Positions 19,739 through 29,369 of a stretch of 64,000 nucleotides of DNA are shown here, in pieces. A program made the translations under genes and the position numbers. This stretch comes from Pilasporangium apinafurcum. Lineage: Eukaryota > Oomycota > Peronosporomycetes > Pythiales > Pythiaceae. The stretch covers positions 215,535-279,534 of the forward strand of contig BCKE01000021.1 in NCBI GenBank assembly GCA_001600495.1, in the 5' to 3' direction. Under the pieces are notes generated by a model. The model had not been told where the DNA came from, did no database searches, and was given only the letters and a program-made list of their open reading frames with translations. Position 1 is the stretch's first letter. The number at the start of each line of letters is the position of its first letter.

Positions 19739-21514
19739 ATGTTGACGAGCATCGAAGCAGTGGTTCGCGGATGGAAGTCGGAGCTGACGACACTCACACA
19801 CGTGCTAGAATGCATTGATGCATGTCTTGACTACTCTGTCAAATATTCTGTAGCGCACGCGTGTCGGTTGGGTGGTTCACGGCGCCTTCTTGACCTAATT
19901 GTTACAAAACAAACAAATAGTTCCCATGAGTTCCTTCAAGATCGCCATTATCGCCAATGGCAATTCACGCAGGCAATGATGCATGTTGCTTCCCGCGGGG
20001 ATATGCCAACGATCCAGTGGCTTTGCGCGTATTTTCAAGACGAAATGGTGACGAAACCAATCGAAGTGGCCGCAAGTTTCGGCGAATTGCGGGTGCTACG
20101 GGTGTTTAAACAGCTGGAGGAAGAAAGGCGGACTGTCGTGTGGGGCGGAAAAGAAATGCTGTTAGCAGCTGAGAACAATCACTTGGGCGTGCTTGAATGG
20201 CTCCATGACCATACCATCAACGGCGATGTTTTCCCCTACAATGCGGCTGAGATGATGCAATCGGCGCTTCGTAATGGCAATTTGGAGATGGTGCAGTGGC
20301 TGATCCGGCATGGATACGATGACCCCACACCTAGTATTGATGATGCGATCATTGGTGGGCATTTAGATTTAGTGAAGTGGCTGTGGCAGCATCGTTACCG
20401 AAAGTTCTCACATGTAGCGATCGAGAGTGCAGCGAGCTGTGGCTACCTTGATATTGTCCAGTGGCTGCTGGAGAATACCAGTATCTCCCAGGATTTCCCC
20501 ATCAAGCGCGCAGTGGACAAAGCTGGCGAGAACGGCCACTATGAGCTTGTCAAGTGGCTGCATGAGCATGGAGCAGCGAGAGGATCCGCGAAGATCGTAC
20601 ATCTTGCCGCGGCGAATGGCCATCTCAAGCTTGCCCAGTATCTTCAGGCTACCAAACTCTACCAGCGGTACAACGAACTGACGATATTCACCGCAGCAAA
20701 TCGCGGGTTCTTGGATGTAATCCAATGGCTGCATGCAATAATACCAGAGGCGTCAACCAAACGCGCGATAGAATACGCTGCTGGTGAAGGTCATCTCGAT
20801 ATCGTCCGGTTTATCCATGAAAATAGTAGAGATGGATGCACAGAAACAGCGATGAATTTGGCAGCAAGATATAATCGACTAGAGGTCGTCCAGTGGCTGC
20901 ATGAAAATCGAATAGAAGGGTGTTCAGAAGATGCCATGGACAATGCTGCAGCCAACGGTCATCTCGAGATGATCCAATGGTTGCATGTAAATCGATGGGA
21001 GGGTTGTACAACGGACGCAATGGACAAAGCCGCCACCAATGGTCATTTTGCTGTTGTTAAGTGGCTGCACTACAATCGTCAAGAAGGATGTACGCGGAAA
21101 GCAATGGACGGTGCAGCTGGGCATGGACATCTTGACATTGTCACGTGGCTGCACCACCATCGACAGGAAGGATGCACAGCCGAAGCGATGGATTCGGCTG
21201 CTAGCAATGGCTCAATGGATGTCCTGCAGTGGTTACATAGGAACAGAATGGAAGGGTGCACAACCAAAGCGATGGATGAAGCTGCTGAACATGGTCACTT
21301 GGATGTTCTGTTGTTTTTGAACAAATATCGATCTGAGGGATGCAGCTCCGGCGCATTCTTCATCGCTGCGATCCAGAACCAGTTGGAAGTACTGATGTGG
21401 CTGAATGATCACTATCGTGATCAACTTGTTTTAGTCGCCCTCAAAAGTTGGACCGCGAATTTCGATGTGTATGTTAATATGTGGCTATCGAAGCAGGATG
21501 ATTCTGATGACTAG
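19739..21514 (+). CDS. WLH-type ankyrin repeat protein, long form
   Basis: 591 residues from the ATG at 19739 (MLTSIEAVVRGWKSE); the five codons before it are open but start with GTG. Residues 1-105 are the N-terminal module (HVLECIDACLDYSVKYSVAHACRLGGSRRLLDLI, then FLQDRHYRQWQFTQAMMHVASRGDMPTIQWL). About fourteen ankyrin units run to residue 560, including seven consecutive well-kept units of the GHLxVVxWLHxNRxEGCTxxAMDxAA type in the C-terminal half. The protein ends in an acidic tail (KQDDSDD). The even periodicity and lack of damage suggest an active gene. The role is probably protein binding; partners are unknown. Confidence 0.85.
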   Translation: MLTSIEAVVRGWKSELTTLTHVLECIDACLDYSVKYSVAHACRLGGSRRLLDLIVTKQTNSSHEFLQDRHYRQWQFTQAMMHVASRGDMPTIQWLCAYFQDEMVTKPIEVAASFGELRVLRVFKQLEEERRTVVWGGKEMLLAAENNHLGVLEWLHDHTINGDVFPYNAAEMMQSALRNGNLEMVQWLIRHGYDDPTPSIDDAIIGGHLDLVKWLWQHRYRKFSHVAIESAASCGYLDIVQWLLENTSISQDFPIKRAVDKAGENGHYELVKWLHEHGAARGSAKIVHLAAANGHLKLAQYLQATKLYQRYNELTIFTAANRGFLDVIQWLHAIIPEASTKRAIEYAAGEGHLDIVRFIHENSRDGCTETAMNLAARYNRLEVVQWLHENRIEGCSEDAMDNAAANGHLEMIQWLHVNRWEGCTTDAMDKAATNGHFAVVKWLHYNRQEGCTRKAMDGAAGHGHLDIVTWLHHHRQEGCTAEAMDSAASNGSMDVLQWLHRNRMEGCTTKAMDEAAEHGHLDVLLFLNKYRSEGCSSGAFFIAAIQNQLEVLMWLNDHYRDQLVLVALKSWTANFDVYVNMWLSKQDDSDD

Positions 21515-21739
21515 TTTCTCGTCACAACCGACAAACCTGTGGGATGCAAAGCGATCCAAGAGAAGAGTTAGAGGCAAGGAAGAGAAGTCAAGCTCGCTAG
21601 TTCACATCGTACAGTGCAATTTATTGCGCTTGCGCTGCTCCCACGAACAGTGCGTTAGCTGTTTCGATTCCTCTAGCTGCACCTTGCTCTTCACTAATTG
21701 GGCTACAGAGCGAACGTGAACCGGCAGATCATGCGAAGA

Positions 21740-22020
21740 TCGATACCACTGCATACTGCTGCGTGAAATGGCGATATCAATTTGTTCATCTTATTGGTCG
21801 AGAACGGAGTCAATCTCTACCAGCGAAACTGTGTTGGTGAGACACCGTTGCACCATGCTGCCACGAGAAGTTCTCTTGCTGTTGTGGATTTTTTTACTAT
21901 AAAGTAGAGTGCCTGCTCGTACCAGGAGCCTCGTGGTCGGCAATATGGCTTTGCATTGCGCCGCGATGAAAGGACATCTACTGGTAGTATTGACAGTACT
22001 GAATACTGATTCTGCAAACG
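21740..22020 (+). pseudogene. decayed consensus-type ankyrin fragment
   Basis: In one frame the sequence reads an ankyrin-like HTAA*NGDINLFILLVENGVNLYQRN and then TPLHHAATRSSLAVVD. In a shifted frame it continues as MALHCAAMKGHLLVVLTVL. This is the ordinary TPLHxAAxxGH ankyrin consensus, different from the WLH type next door and closer to the ankyrins of the kinase gene at 42904. About three units remain, with a stop and a shift. It is a relic of a host gene. Confidence 0.6.
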
Positions 22021-22126
22021 TCATCATCGGATACTTTTTTACTTTCGTACATCTTATTAAGTATACGTCCATACATAATAAGTTATTATTCTATGTCTTG
22101 TTTAAGTATCATACCTAACCATAGTG

Positions 22127-22142
22127 AGTCATTTTGGGCAGT
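22127..22142 (+). promoter_or_regulatory. possible Inr+FPR core promoter of the XRCC4-like gene
   Basis: AGTCATTTTGGGCAGT partly fits the oomycete initiator plus flanking element and lies about 40-55 nt before the ATG at 22181. A very similar TCATTTTGGCAG string sits before the ATG at 25033 (24998-25012). Confidence 0.3.
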
Positions 22143-22180
22143 TGAATTCAAATCCAAATCACAACGGAATTCCAATTGTC

Positions 22181-23506
22181 ATGACGCCGTCAGCACTGGT
22201 GGAATTGCTTGTAGAAGACGCTGATACAGCGCAAAAAAACAATACGAGCGTGTTTGTGCGCTACAAGCGTAGCGGCATCGATCTAAATACCTTGCGGTTG
22301 CATGTGAATGTGGTCGGCGGTCAGGATGTCTAGCAAATACAGGTTGCCCCGGCGCACAAACTCAAGATGTTGGACTGTTCCCCCATGGAATACCTGCATA
22401 CACTAGAGGATATTTTTTCAGCATCGTCTGGCGTGAATGGGCAAGTGAAACGTGCCAGATTCTTAGTGAAGTGGTCTCGGGATAAGCGTGAATTGACGCT
22501 CATGGAACGCGCAGATCCCAAGATGCCATTTGCTATGAAATATTCCACATTGACGTTCACGCCATTGGATGAAGATAGCAGCAAGAAAGAGGCGTACTGG
22601 ACAGCATTTTTGCATGAAATTATCAAGAGCAGCACACATGTTCATCGAGAATTGAGTCGACACAAGAAACGGATTCAAGACTTGGAGAAACTCGTGGTAG
22701 AAAAGGATAACTTGCTGGAAGTGGCGCTGAAAGGAAAGCAAAAGGTGGAAGATGCGCTGTACAAAGGGTTTTGTGCGGTGTTGGATGCAAAGAAAGACGA
22801 AATCCAGTGGCTGCAGCACGAATTGACGGTGGCGAGTGTGCGCATAGAAGATAATAGATCGTTCGCAGATTCACCAATCCCTCCAAAGAAGAAGAAGAAG
22901 AAGAAGAAAGCTACGAGGAAACCACCAATAAAAAGACCGATAAAGGCGAAAGACGCGAAGCTCAAGCGGGGACAAAGGGGTACTACGAGTGGTAGTGACC
23001 GTGAAGAAGGGGTAGAAAACAACGATAATGATGACAAAAGTTATGGAAATGAAAGTGATGATCATAATGACGCAGTTAGTTCAGATGACAACGAGGAAGA
23101 AGTTGCCTCAGGCCGAGTGAAAAATGCGAAGGTAAAACAGGAAGCTCTGGACGCGTGTCAGTAATTACCTTTTAAGCTTCGCAACTCTTCGCAGCGGATT
23201 TGTTTGGCAGACGATGTATTGGGGGATTTAGATGCCGTCATGAAACAGGAAATCGAGGCTGATGAAACTGCAGCTAATAGCCCAGGTATCAAGCGGAAAC
23301 AAGTAGCGATAATCTCGAGAATACAAATTGAAGGTAAGAAGACAAAGGTTTGCATGGAAAATGGATCAAAGCCGACTATAAAAGACTATAAACTACTTGT
23401 ATCTGTATTGGGACGAAAAACTCCATCTCCTTCTCGCACTAAATCATCAACGAAAGTATTGGAGTCAGAAGAAGAGGAAGAAGATATTTTAGACATGCTT
23501 GCATAA
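22181..23506 (+). CDS. XRCC4: XRCC4-like non-homologous end-joining protein, with an in-frame stop
   Basis: ATG at 22181. Exon 1 is 22181-23131 and exon 2 is 23195-23506, joined by a 63-nt GT-AG intron that keeps frame. The N-terminal head is a small beta fold (SVFVRYKRSGIDL, RARFLVKWSRDKRELTLME), followed by a long coiled coil. In that coil LYKGFCAVLDAKKDEIQWLQHEL closely matches XRCC4's ligase-IV-binding helix. After it come a lysine run encoded by an AAG microsatellite (about 22888-22911), which can serve as a nuclear signal, and an acidic/Ser tail. XRCC4 stabilises DNA ligase IV in the nucleus during double-strand-break repair. A TAG at 22331-22333 interrupts the head where, on my alignment, XRCC4 has a conserved Trp (G-Q-D-V-stop-Q-I). 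Either a one-base nonsense change (TGG to TAG), a very short 39-nt intron (22304-22342), or an error explains this. Confidence 0.55.
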
Positions 23507-23591
23507 CTATTCCAAACTAACTCATATATTATCATCAAATGGGGCGACGAATGAACGAACCAAAAGGGCTGTCATATGCCAACAGGAGAAT

Positions 23592-24528
23592 CTATAAATC
23601 TTCGTACATATCCGCTGCGTTTGTGAAACTACTCGCCTTTTCTTGCAGTGGTCGTTTGTTTGATCGACTAACCTGCTTGTTCAGTAATGGGAGTTCTTCC
23701 CCTTCATGCGCAGATGGACTCGTATCCTTCAGAAAGCTATCTTGGATCCAGAATTGCACCATGTTCATCACCAATGGGCAGCCAATCATGACGATCAGCA
23801 ATTCAATCTTTGGGTGATTGCGCACAGGGAAGAACAATAACGAGCCGAAAAACGCCAATGGTGCGCGGAAGCAGTAGATAATGATGCTTACAGCTGCTTT
23901 CATGATGATCAAGATCGTCGACCACGAGAGCAACTGATAAAACCAAATCTTGATTGATGGCGGATTACCATACCAGCCATGGTACTTCAGACTGTCCCAG
24001 TTACGACGCACCTACCATAGTACCGCAACGAAACAGTAGAGAATAAATGAGCACCTTCAACTACCCGAAGAGCTACGTTCCACTTCACATTTGGCAAGAG
24101 AAAGTTCAAAAGAGCCAAGTTAAGGATCTTACCGCCAGCGCTGTAACCAACTGCAAAAGCAAATACGCGATGTACACGCCCAATGTGGTATCGATGACCA
24201 CGTTCATAAAGTAAAATGCGCACTATATCAACCATAATAATAGTTAGATATATGCAGGACATAACAGAATAAACGGCACACTCACCTCATCGGCATCGTC
24301 TGATTCGACGGAGAAATCCACAATCCCAATCGCACAAATGATGTTAAGTACGTGGATCATAGCGGCTGATGTACCCTGCTTCATCGCATCTAAGAACCAT
24401 ATCTTGACTGGCCGGCGTGGAGTCTCAAAGTGCCATTTGCAGTAGAGTGACGAGAGCGCTACGAACCCAAGTGCGAGCTGCACAGCGTCATCTGTCTGGT
24501 CCGCAATCAACGTGCACCGCTGACTCAT
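23592..24528 (-). CDS. STIMATE/TMEM110-type multi-pass membrane protein
   Basis: Three exons on the minus strand, placed by frame and GT-AG sites: 24528-24286 (starting MSQRCTLIADQ), 24222-24133 and 24011-23592, separated by introns of 63 and 121 nt. The product is about 250 residues. The first exon holds LALGFVALSSLYCKWHFE and RPVKIWFLDAMKQGTSAAMIH, the second CAFYFMNVVIDTTLGVYIAYLLL, and the third KIWFYQLLSWSTILIIMKAAVS plus a last helix pair. The RPxKIWFLDxxKQ motif and helix layout match the STIMATE (TMEM110) family. Animal members sit in the ER membrane and tune store-operated calcium entry; the yeast-type relatives are vacuolar. The charged C-terminal tail should be cytosolic. Confidence 0.75.
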
Positions 24529-25032
24529 GGTATTTATTTGTCTTTTTTTTCTTCTTCTATACTGCTTCTAAATAACGAGATCGATCGATCGCGATGGCGG
24601 AGAGAAACTTGTACTTGCGGCGGTTTGTCCTTTGCACTTGATGGAAGAATGACGCGGACGAATGACTAGCCGCGTCCTGGTTTCTGCGTTGTTGGGACAA
24701 TCATCCAAGCAAGCGAGAATGATGGTCGAATCAAGATTCAGTACATTATTGGCGCATAATTAACTTTACTGAGATATTATTGGCTGAAAAGAAGGATGAC
24801 GAGTGCGAAACTGTCAATAGCCTTCATGGATATCCTTCAGAAACAATTTTTAGATCAAAAATGATGTCTAAAAAAATAAAATTTAAAAGGTTTTTGGGGA
24901 ACAGTATCTTTCTGCTAAGCCACCAAGCATGACGTCACTAATACGAGGATTTACATTGACAGACAGAATAATCTATATACGTCTTGTGGGTAAAGAGATC
25001 ATTTTGGCAGCGACCTAATCCTTCGAATCAAC
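24529..25032. other. divergent intergenic region (STIMATE gene / RabGGTase alpha)
   Basis: About 500 bp between two diverging genes. It should hold both promoters. The TCATTTTGGCAG string at 24999-25012 is an Inr-like candidate for the rightward gene. Confidence 0.45.
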
Positions 25033-26175
25033 ATGCATGGGCGTGTGAAGAGCGTGGAGCGGGAGAAAGAAGAGAAAAAGACCGATGAAGAGCGTCATGA
25101 AGAGCTCAAACGCGTACGAATGTACCATGAAGTCGCGGGCAAAGTGCTGGCACTAAAACAGCAGAAGAAACTGGATCCGTCAGTGTTACCATTGACGAGT
25201 CACTTATTACTCCTGAATCCAGAATTCCATGTTGTCTGGGGCTATCGTCGCGAAATTATCGAAGCATTTGAGAAAAATAACAAACAAAACAGTGAAGAAG
25301 AGACACCAGAGGTGACGATGCAGGAATTAGCGCAAACAGAACTGAAATTGACGCTGGATGCACTGCAGCGGAATCCGAAATCATATTCGGCCTGGTTCCA
25401 GCGGCAATGGATTATTGATCGAGGACTCGGTGATTTGAAAAAGGAAATTGGGTTGTGCAACAAGCTCTTGGAGTTGGGTATGTTTATGTACTAATTTAGA
25501 AGGATAGCTTGCATTGATATTGACATGTACATACTTATTCCTTTACAGACGAACGGAATTTTCACTGCTGGAACTATCGTCGACATGTTTGCAAGCTCGC
25601 AGGTGTTTCGGAAGAAGAAAATCTGGCGTTCTCGACATTGAAGATCGAACAAAACTTCTCAAACTACTCGGTATGTCAAGGATAACTGACTATGTTGTCT
25701 TTCGCTTGTGATTCTTTATAGCTGATTAGCATGGTTTTGTTGTATTTGACAGGCTCTTCATCATAGGAGCATCTCACTTCCGCAGCCATTAGAAGCGGAT
25801 ACGATCTTTGACGATATTGGCATGGTGCAACAAGCCGTGTTTACCGAACCAGACGATCAAAGTGCATGGTTCTACTATCGCTGGCTGTTAACGTCCATGC
25901 TGGAGCTGGTCGAATCGTCTCCAGATGATGCCGTCAGTTTCTTACGCAGCCAAGTGCAATGGATGGAGGAACTCTTGGAAATGGAACCAGAAGCAAAGTG
26001 GGTAGTGGTGACGTTGGCTGATTTGTTTGCACGTCTTGGTACGATTCAGGAGAATGCCGACAAAGCAGATAACAAACTGAAGAGCACGGAGCTGTATCAT
26101 CGTGCAATCGAACTGGACCCCGATCATCGCAATTATTACGTAGAAATGGCTGCGAAAAACAGCAAAACTCAATGA
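25033..26175 (+). CDS. RABGGTA: Rab geranylgeranyltransferase (type II) alpha subunit
   Basis: Three exons: 25033-25477, 25549-25670 and 25753-26175, with introns of 71 and 82 nt that restore frame exactly, giving about 329 residues. The protein starts MHGRVKSVEREKEEKK and carries the repeated prenyltransferase-alpha motif (PPTA repeats): NPEFHVVWGYRREII, NPKSYSAWFQRQWII, NFHCWNYRRHVC and EPDDQSAWFYYRWLL. The C-terminal part is alpha-helical with PDHRNYYVEM near the end, as in short (yeast Bet4-like) forms lacking the animal Ig/LRR extension. With the beta subunit and Rab escort protein it attaches geranylgeranyl groups to Rab GTPases in the cytosol, so it is a housekeeping gene. The following PP2C gene converges on it, with about 75 bp between the two stops. 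Confidence 0.88.
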
Positions 26176-26249
26176 TCGGCTTGGTATTTGCTATGAGCTA
26201 CACCTACTGCCTGCTATTAACATCTACCTTATTACCGTTAAACGTTAGC

Positions 26250-27272
26250 TTACACACTTGCTTCCAACGTTAGTGGAGTTTCTTCTACTTTGCGCTTACG
26301 CTTCATTACACGGGAAACGATAATTGTGATATCATCGGGCATCCCTCCACCCCATAATAAATCGTTTTCCTTGGCCAATCTCGCGAACGGAGAATCACGC
26401 GTGCGATCAAGTGATAGATCATACGCTTTTTGCACCAGCATCCTCGTCAATGCTTCGACTTCAGACTCGCTATTGACGATTTCCAGCAAGACATCTTCAT
26501 CCACGTTGTCAAACAACCCATCCGTCGCGAGGACAATCAAATCACCATCCAATATGGGTACTCGCAAACGCATTCCGTTCTCGGGGGTCTCAAAAAGTGG
26601 CTTCTCACTCATGGGAGTCGGCGAGCTCGAAGTTAGATCCTTGGTGACATCTTTTCGTAAGTCAGGACCAGCGAAGCCCAATTGAAATGGGCAATTGAAG
26701 TAATGCAGTTGCTGAGGCGACCGATACGACACATGCGCACCTTTCCTACGTCCAGCTGGTGTCAAATCCGCTTCTCGATCTCGAATCTTCCGGAGCAGTG
26801 ACCCATCGAGTGTGCCACGTTGACGAGCCGTTTCGAGATCCGACTTCTTATCACGAATAATCAAGAAACCAGAATCTCCCAGATTCACAGCGTGAAGTTC
26901 ACCCGCCACAGGGTCTAATGATATAACACAGGCAGTGGAGCTCCCCACGATTTCTTTCTGCAGCACAGTTGACCATGCCGCATGAAGTACTTCTGACGGA
27001 TCAATTGTATGCTTCTTTTTAAACGAGATCTGCACCGCTTGATGAGCTGCTCTCATCAGTTCTTGCGCATAAAGTTTAGCACTGACACCTTTTTCAAACC
27101 AGGAACCAACACCATCAGCAACACCAACCGAGAGTACATCACATGGGCCAACAGTTTCACGTTGCGCTCCGTTGACAGCGTCTGCGTTGGGACACGAATC
27201 GTCTGCCATTGTGCCCACAAAATAGGCATCTTCTCCTCCAGTCTTGACTTTGCCTGGGTGGGGAATAGACAT
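26250..27272 (-). CDS. PPTC7/PTC7-type PP2C protein phosphatase
   Basis: The frame is open from 27374, but its first ATG is at 27272, giving MSIPHPGKVKTGGEDAYFVG and 340 residues. That matches the start of the PPTC7 catalytic domain (SIPHPxKxxxGGEDAyF). PP2C metal-binding motifs are present: GGEDAYF, VGVADGVGSW, VNLGDSGFLIIR, LIVLATDGLFDN and GGMPDDITIIV. Enzymes of this group dephosphorylate mitochondrial targets (coenzyme Q synthesis in yeast). No mitochondrial presequence is seen after this ATG, so an upstream exon may be missing from the model. The gene begins about 120 bp after the end of the same-strand CBS-domain gene, and the C-terminus is basic (KRKRKVEE). Confidence 0.85.
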   Translation of the reverse strand: MSIPHPGKVKTGGEDAYFVGTMADDSCPNADAVNGAQRETVGPCDVLSVGVADGVGSWFEKGVSAKLYAQELMRAAHQAVQISFKKKHTIDPSEVLHAAWSTVLQKEIVGSSTACVISLDPVAGELHAVNLGDSGFLIIRDKKSDLETARQRGTLDGSLLRKIRDREADLTPAGRRKGAHVSYRSPQQLHYFNCPFQLGFAGPDLRKDVTKDLTSSSPTPMSEKPLFETPENGMRLRVPILDGDLIVLATDGLFDNVDEDVLLEIVNSESEVEALTRMLVQKAYDLSLDRTRDSPFARLAKENDLLWGGGMPDDITIIVSRVMKRKRKVEETPLTLEASV

Positions 27273-27393
27273 GGCAAACGAATGCAAATAGTACGCCCAG
27301 ACTGGTCCAGCTTGATTACTATTCACACACAACACACAGATAGTACTGATTGATAAGAATGTACCATCAACCAACGATCAGTTTGGTGGGCTC

Positions 27394-28349
27394 TTACTCT
27401 TGAGAAACGTTTTCTTCCAGTGATGTGTTGACGGGCAGTCCTTTACGTGGAAGGATTAAATTAATATAATCCGATTTAGCACTTGTGCAAAACAGAAACA
27501 AGAGCATTATTACATAGCATACACACCCACTTTCAAAAAGGAGAACGTAAGTTAGTACCTTGTGGGGGAAGGATCCGCCTGTGTATCTGTTCGATGAAGC
27601 AATGATGCAATGTCTGTCAACGACACTGTGCCCAGTAATTTATCCCCCTCCAGGACTGGAAGTTCACCTCGTCCTGAAAGCGCCATCACTGCTCGACACT
27701 ACATGGATCAAAATAATACAAGTGCATTAGATTCAATCATACACAAAAATTAGCAGTTCTCTTACATTTTCAAGGGAATCTCTAGGGGACACATGAAGAA
27801 TCTGGCGCGCAGGGATTGTAAACGCTAAAACCTATCCATTTACATACCAACAAACGATGCATATGAATTGCTGCTGCCAGTGTACAGCAGCGATCTTTAC
27901 GTACACACATCAGCTATACTTACCGGGATTTTCCAGTCTTCCTGGGAGTGGCTCTTCATCTTGGCAATTTTCTCCAATACAATGTGATTCGTCAGCATTC
28001 CAACCACCTGTTGCTCGCGATTCACGACTACCAATGTTGCAGAATTTTCATTTTTCGCTAAATACTGCACTGCATCAGCGAGTGTTTCGTCTTCAAAAAT
28101 GTAGTTGGTCTGTTTACTACGGAATTGCTTCGCCACTGCCAGCAAATCAGCTACCGTCATCCGTGTGGCTGTATACGAACGGCTCTGCATCTGCCATCCC
28201 ACGGTACGTGTAGGGTTCTGAGGAGCAGAAAGGAAAGAAGGAATACGTTGTGTGGATGTAGAAACACTCGCACAGCTCCATTCTATCACTGTTGGCGATG
28301 CCCATCGAGCAGAACGTGCGCGACGAAGACAACTGTGGACGCGCTGCAT
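27394..28349 (-). CDS. CBS-domain pair protein, probably mitochondrial
   Basis: Four exons on the minus strand, placed by GT-AG sites and frame: 28349-27924, 27831-27766, 27698-27559 and 27481-27394, giving about 239 residues. The first 60 residues are rich in Arg and Ser with few acids (MQRVHSCLRRARSARWASP), typical of a mitochondrial presequence. A CBS pair follows: first domain MTVADLLAVAKQFRSKQTNY through VVGMLTNHIVLEKI, second domain VLAFTIPARQILHVSPRDSL through LLGTVSLTDIASLLH. CBS pairs bind adenosyl nucleotides and regulate partner proteins. This is a stand-alone pair, as in single-CBS-pair proteins of plants. It reads toward the PP2C gene, whose start lies about 120 bp after its stop. 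Confidence 0.75.
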
Positions 28350-29369
28350 TGCTTACTTGGGTGCGTGTTCTGCTTTGATACGAGAATGCTGGATGCAAGT
28401 GAAAACGAAAGCAAAATATATTTTTATCCAATTGCTGATCAGAATAGTATTTTCTACCAATAAAAACCGCTCGTTACTAACAATAAAAATGGAAGCTGCT
28501 TGGTGATCATGTCATGGTAGGGTTGCAGATCGATTATGGAAAATTATACAGTAATAAACGTAATATGAAAAATGATGAAAAGTAAAAAAATTCACAGATA
28601 GCATTTAGCCTTTATTCCCCGCTATACAACATTGAAACCATTATTAGTCAGTTGTGAGAGCGAATTTGTGGGTGGATAAAATAGAGTAGATTTCAGGTTT
28701 GTCAGTGCCGTTTTTCGCCATCAAAATACGACAAATACTGATGAGACAACTCAAGGTGGGGGATCGCGTATGTGGAAAAACAGAAACTCAAGCCCAGGCG
28801 AGGAAGTGTTACAAGATGTAAACGGATAACCCTTTTACTGGCATACACTATTGTGTAATGAGGAAGCGCAATTGATTGACGACGTCCGTCGCCAATCAAG
28901 AGGAAAGGAAAGAAAAAAAGCCAAAAGAGACTTATTCTTTTGGAGGAAAATTAGGAACTGAATTATTGTTTTAATAAAGCTACCTAAAAAGTGAAAAGAA
29001 TGACTGATGTTTGAGTGTCCAATTCGAACATAATCGTAAGCAATGAACTACCGCACCTAGCAAAAGTGCATCTACACAGGGTAAGAAATCGTACTTTATC
29101 AAACCCGTTCGGGTTTATCCCGTTTTCATACCCGATGGGTCGGATATGTAATGAAGACCCATTACATGGCCAATTGGAAAGTGATCGTGTTTCTGGTTTT
29201 AACTACCCACTGATTATCCATTTGTAAACAGCTATGTATTCTTACTGCTAAGCATTGCTTCTAGTAATTTAACTTGATGGTACAGAGGTCTTTATGTTTT
29301 TTTGAACCGTTAATAGTGTTCTGACCAAATGTGCGCTTCTGGAACCTACCTTCTCACACTATGCTTGCA
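28350..29369. other. intergenic and 5' flank of the second Fanzor copy
   Basis: About 1 kb without a convincing gene. It contains one palindrome arm at 28606-28628. It has no similarity that I can see to the 5' third of the Fanzor copy at 14389-16313. Confidence 0.5.
28606..28628 (+). repeat. single arm of the TAGCCTTTATTCCCC palindrome family
   Basis: TAGCCTTTATTCCCC here is identical to the first 15 bp of the perfect palindrome at 30772. The next bases (GCTATACAAC) resemble the inner arm of the copy at 16746. No opposite arm follows. Together with the end at 30835 it would bound a 2.23-kb segment, with the Fanzor copy inside and TA at both outer edges. Confidence 0.6.
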
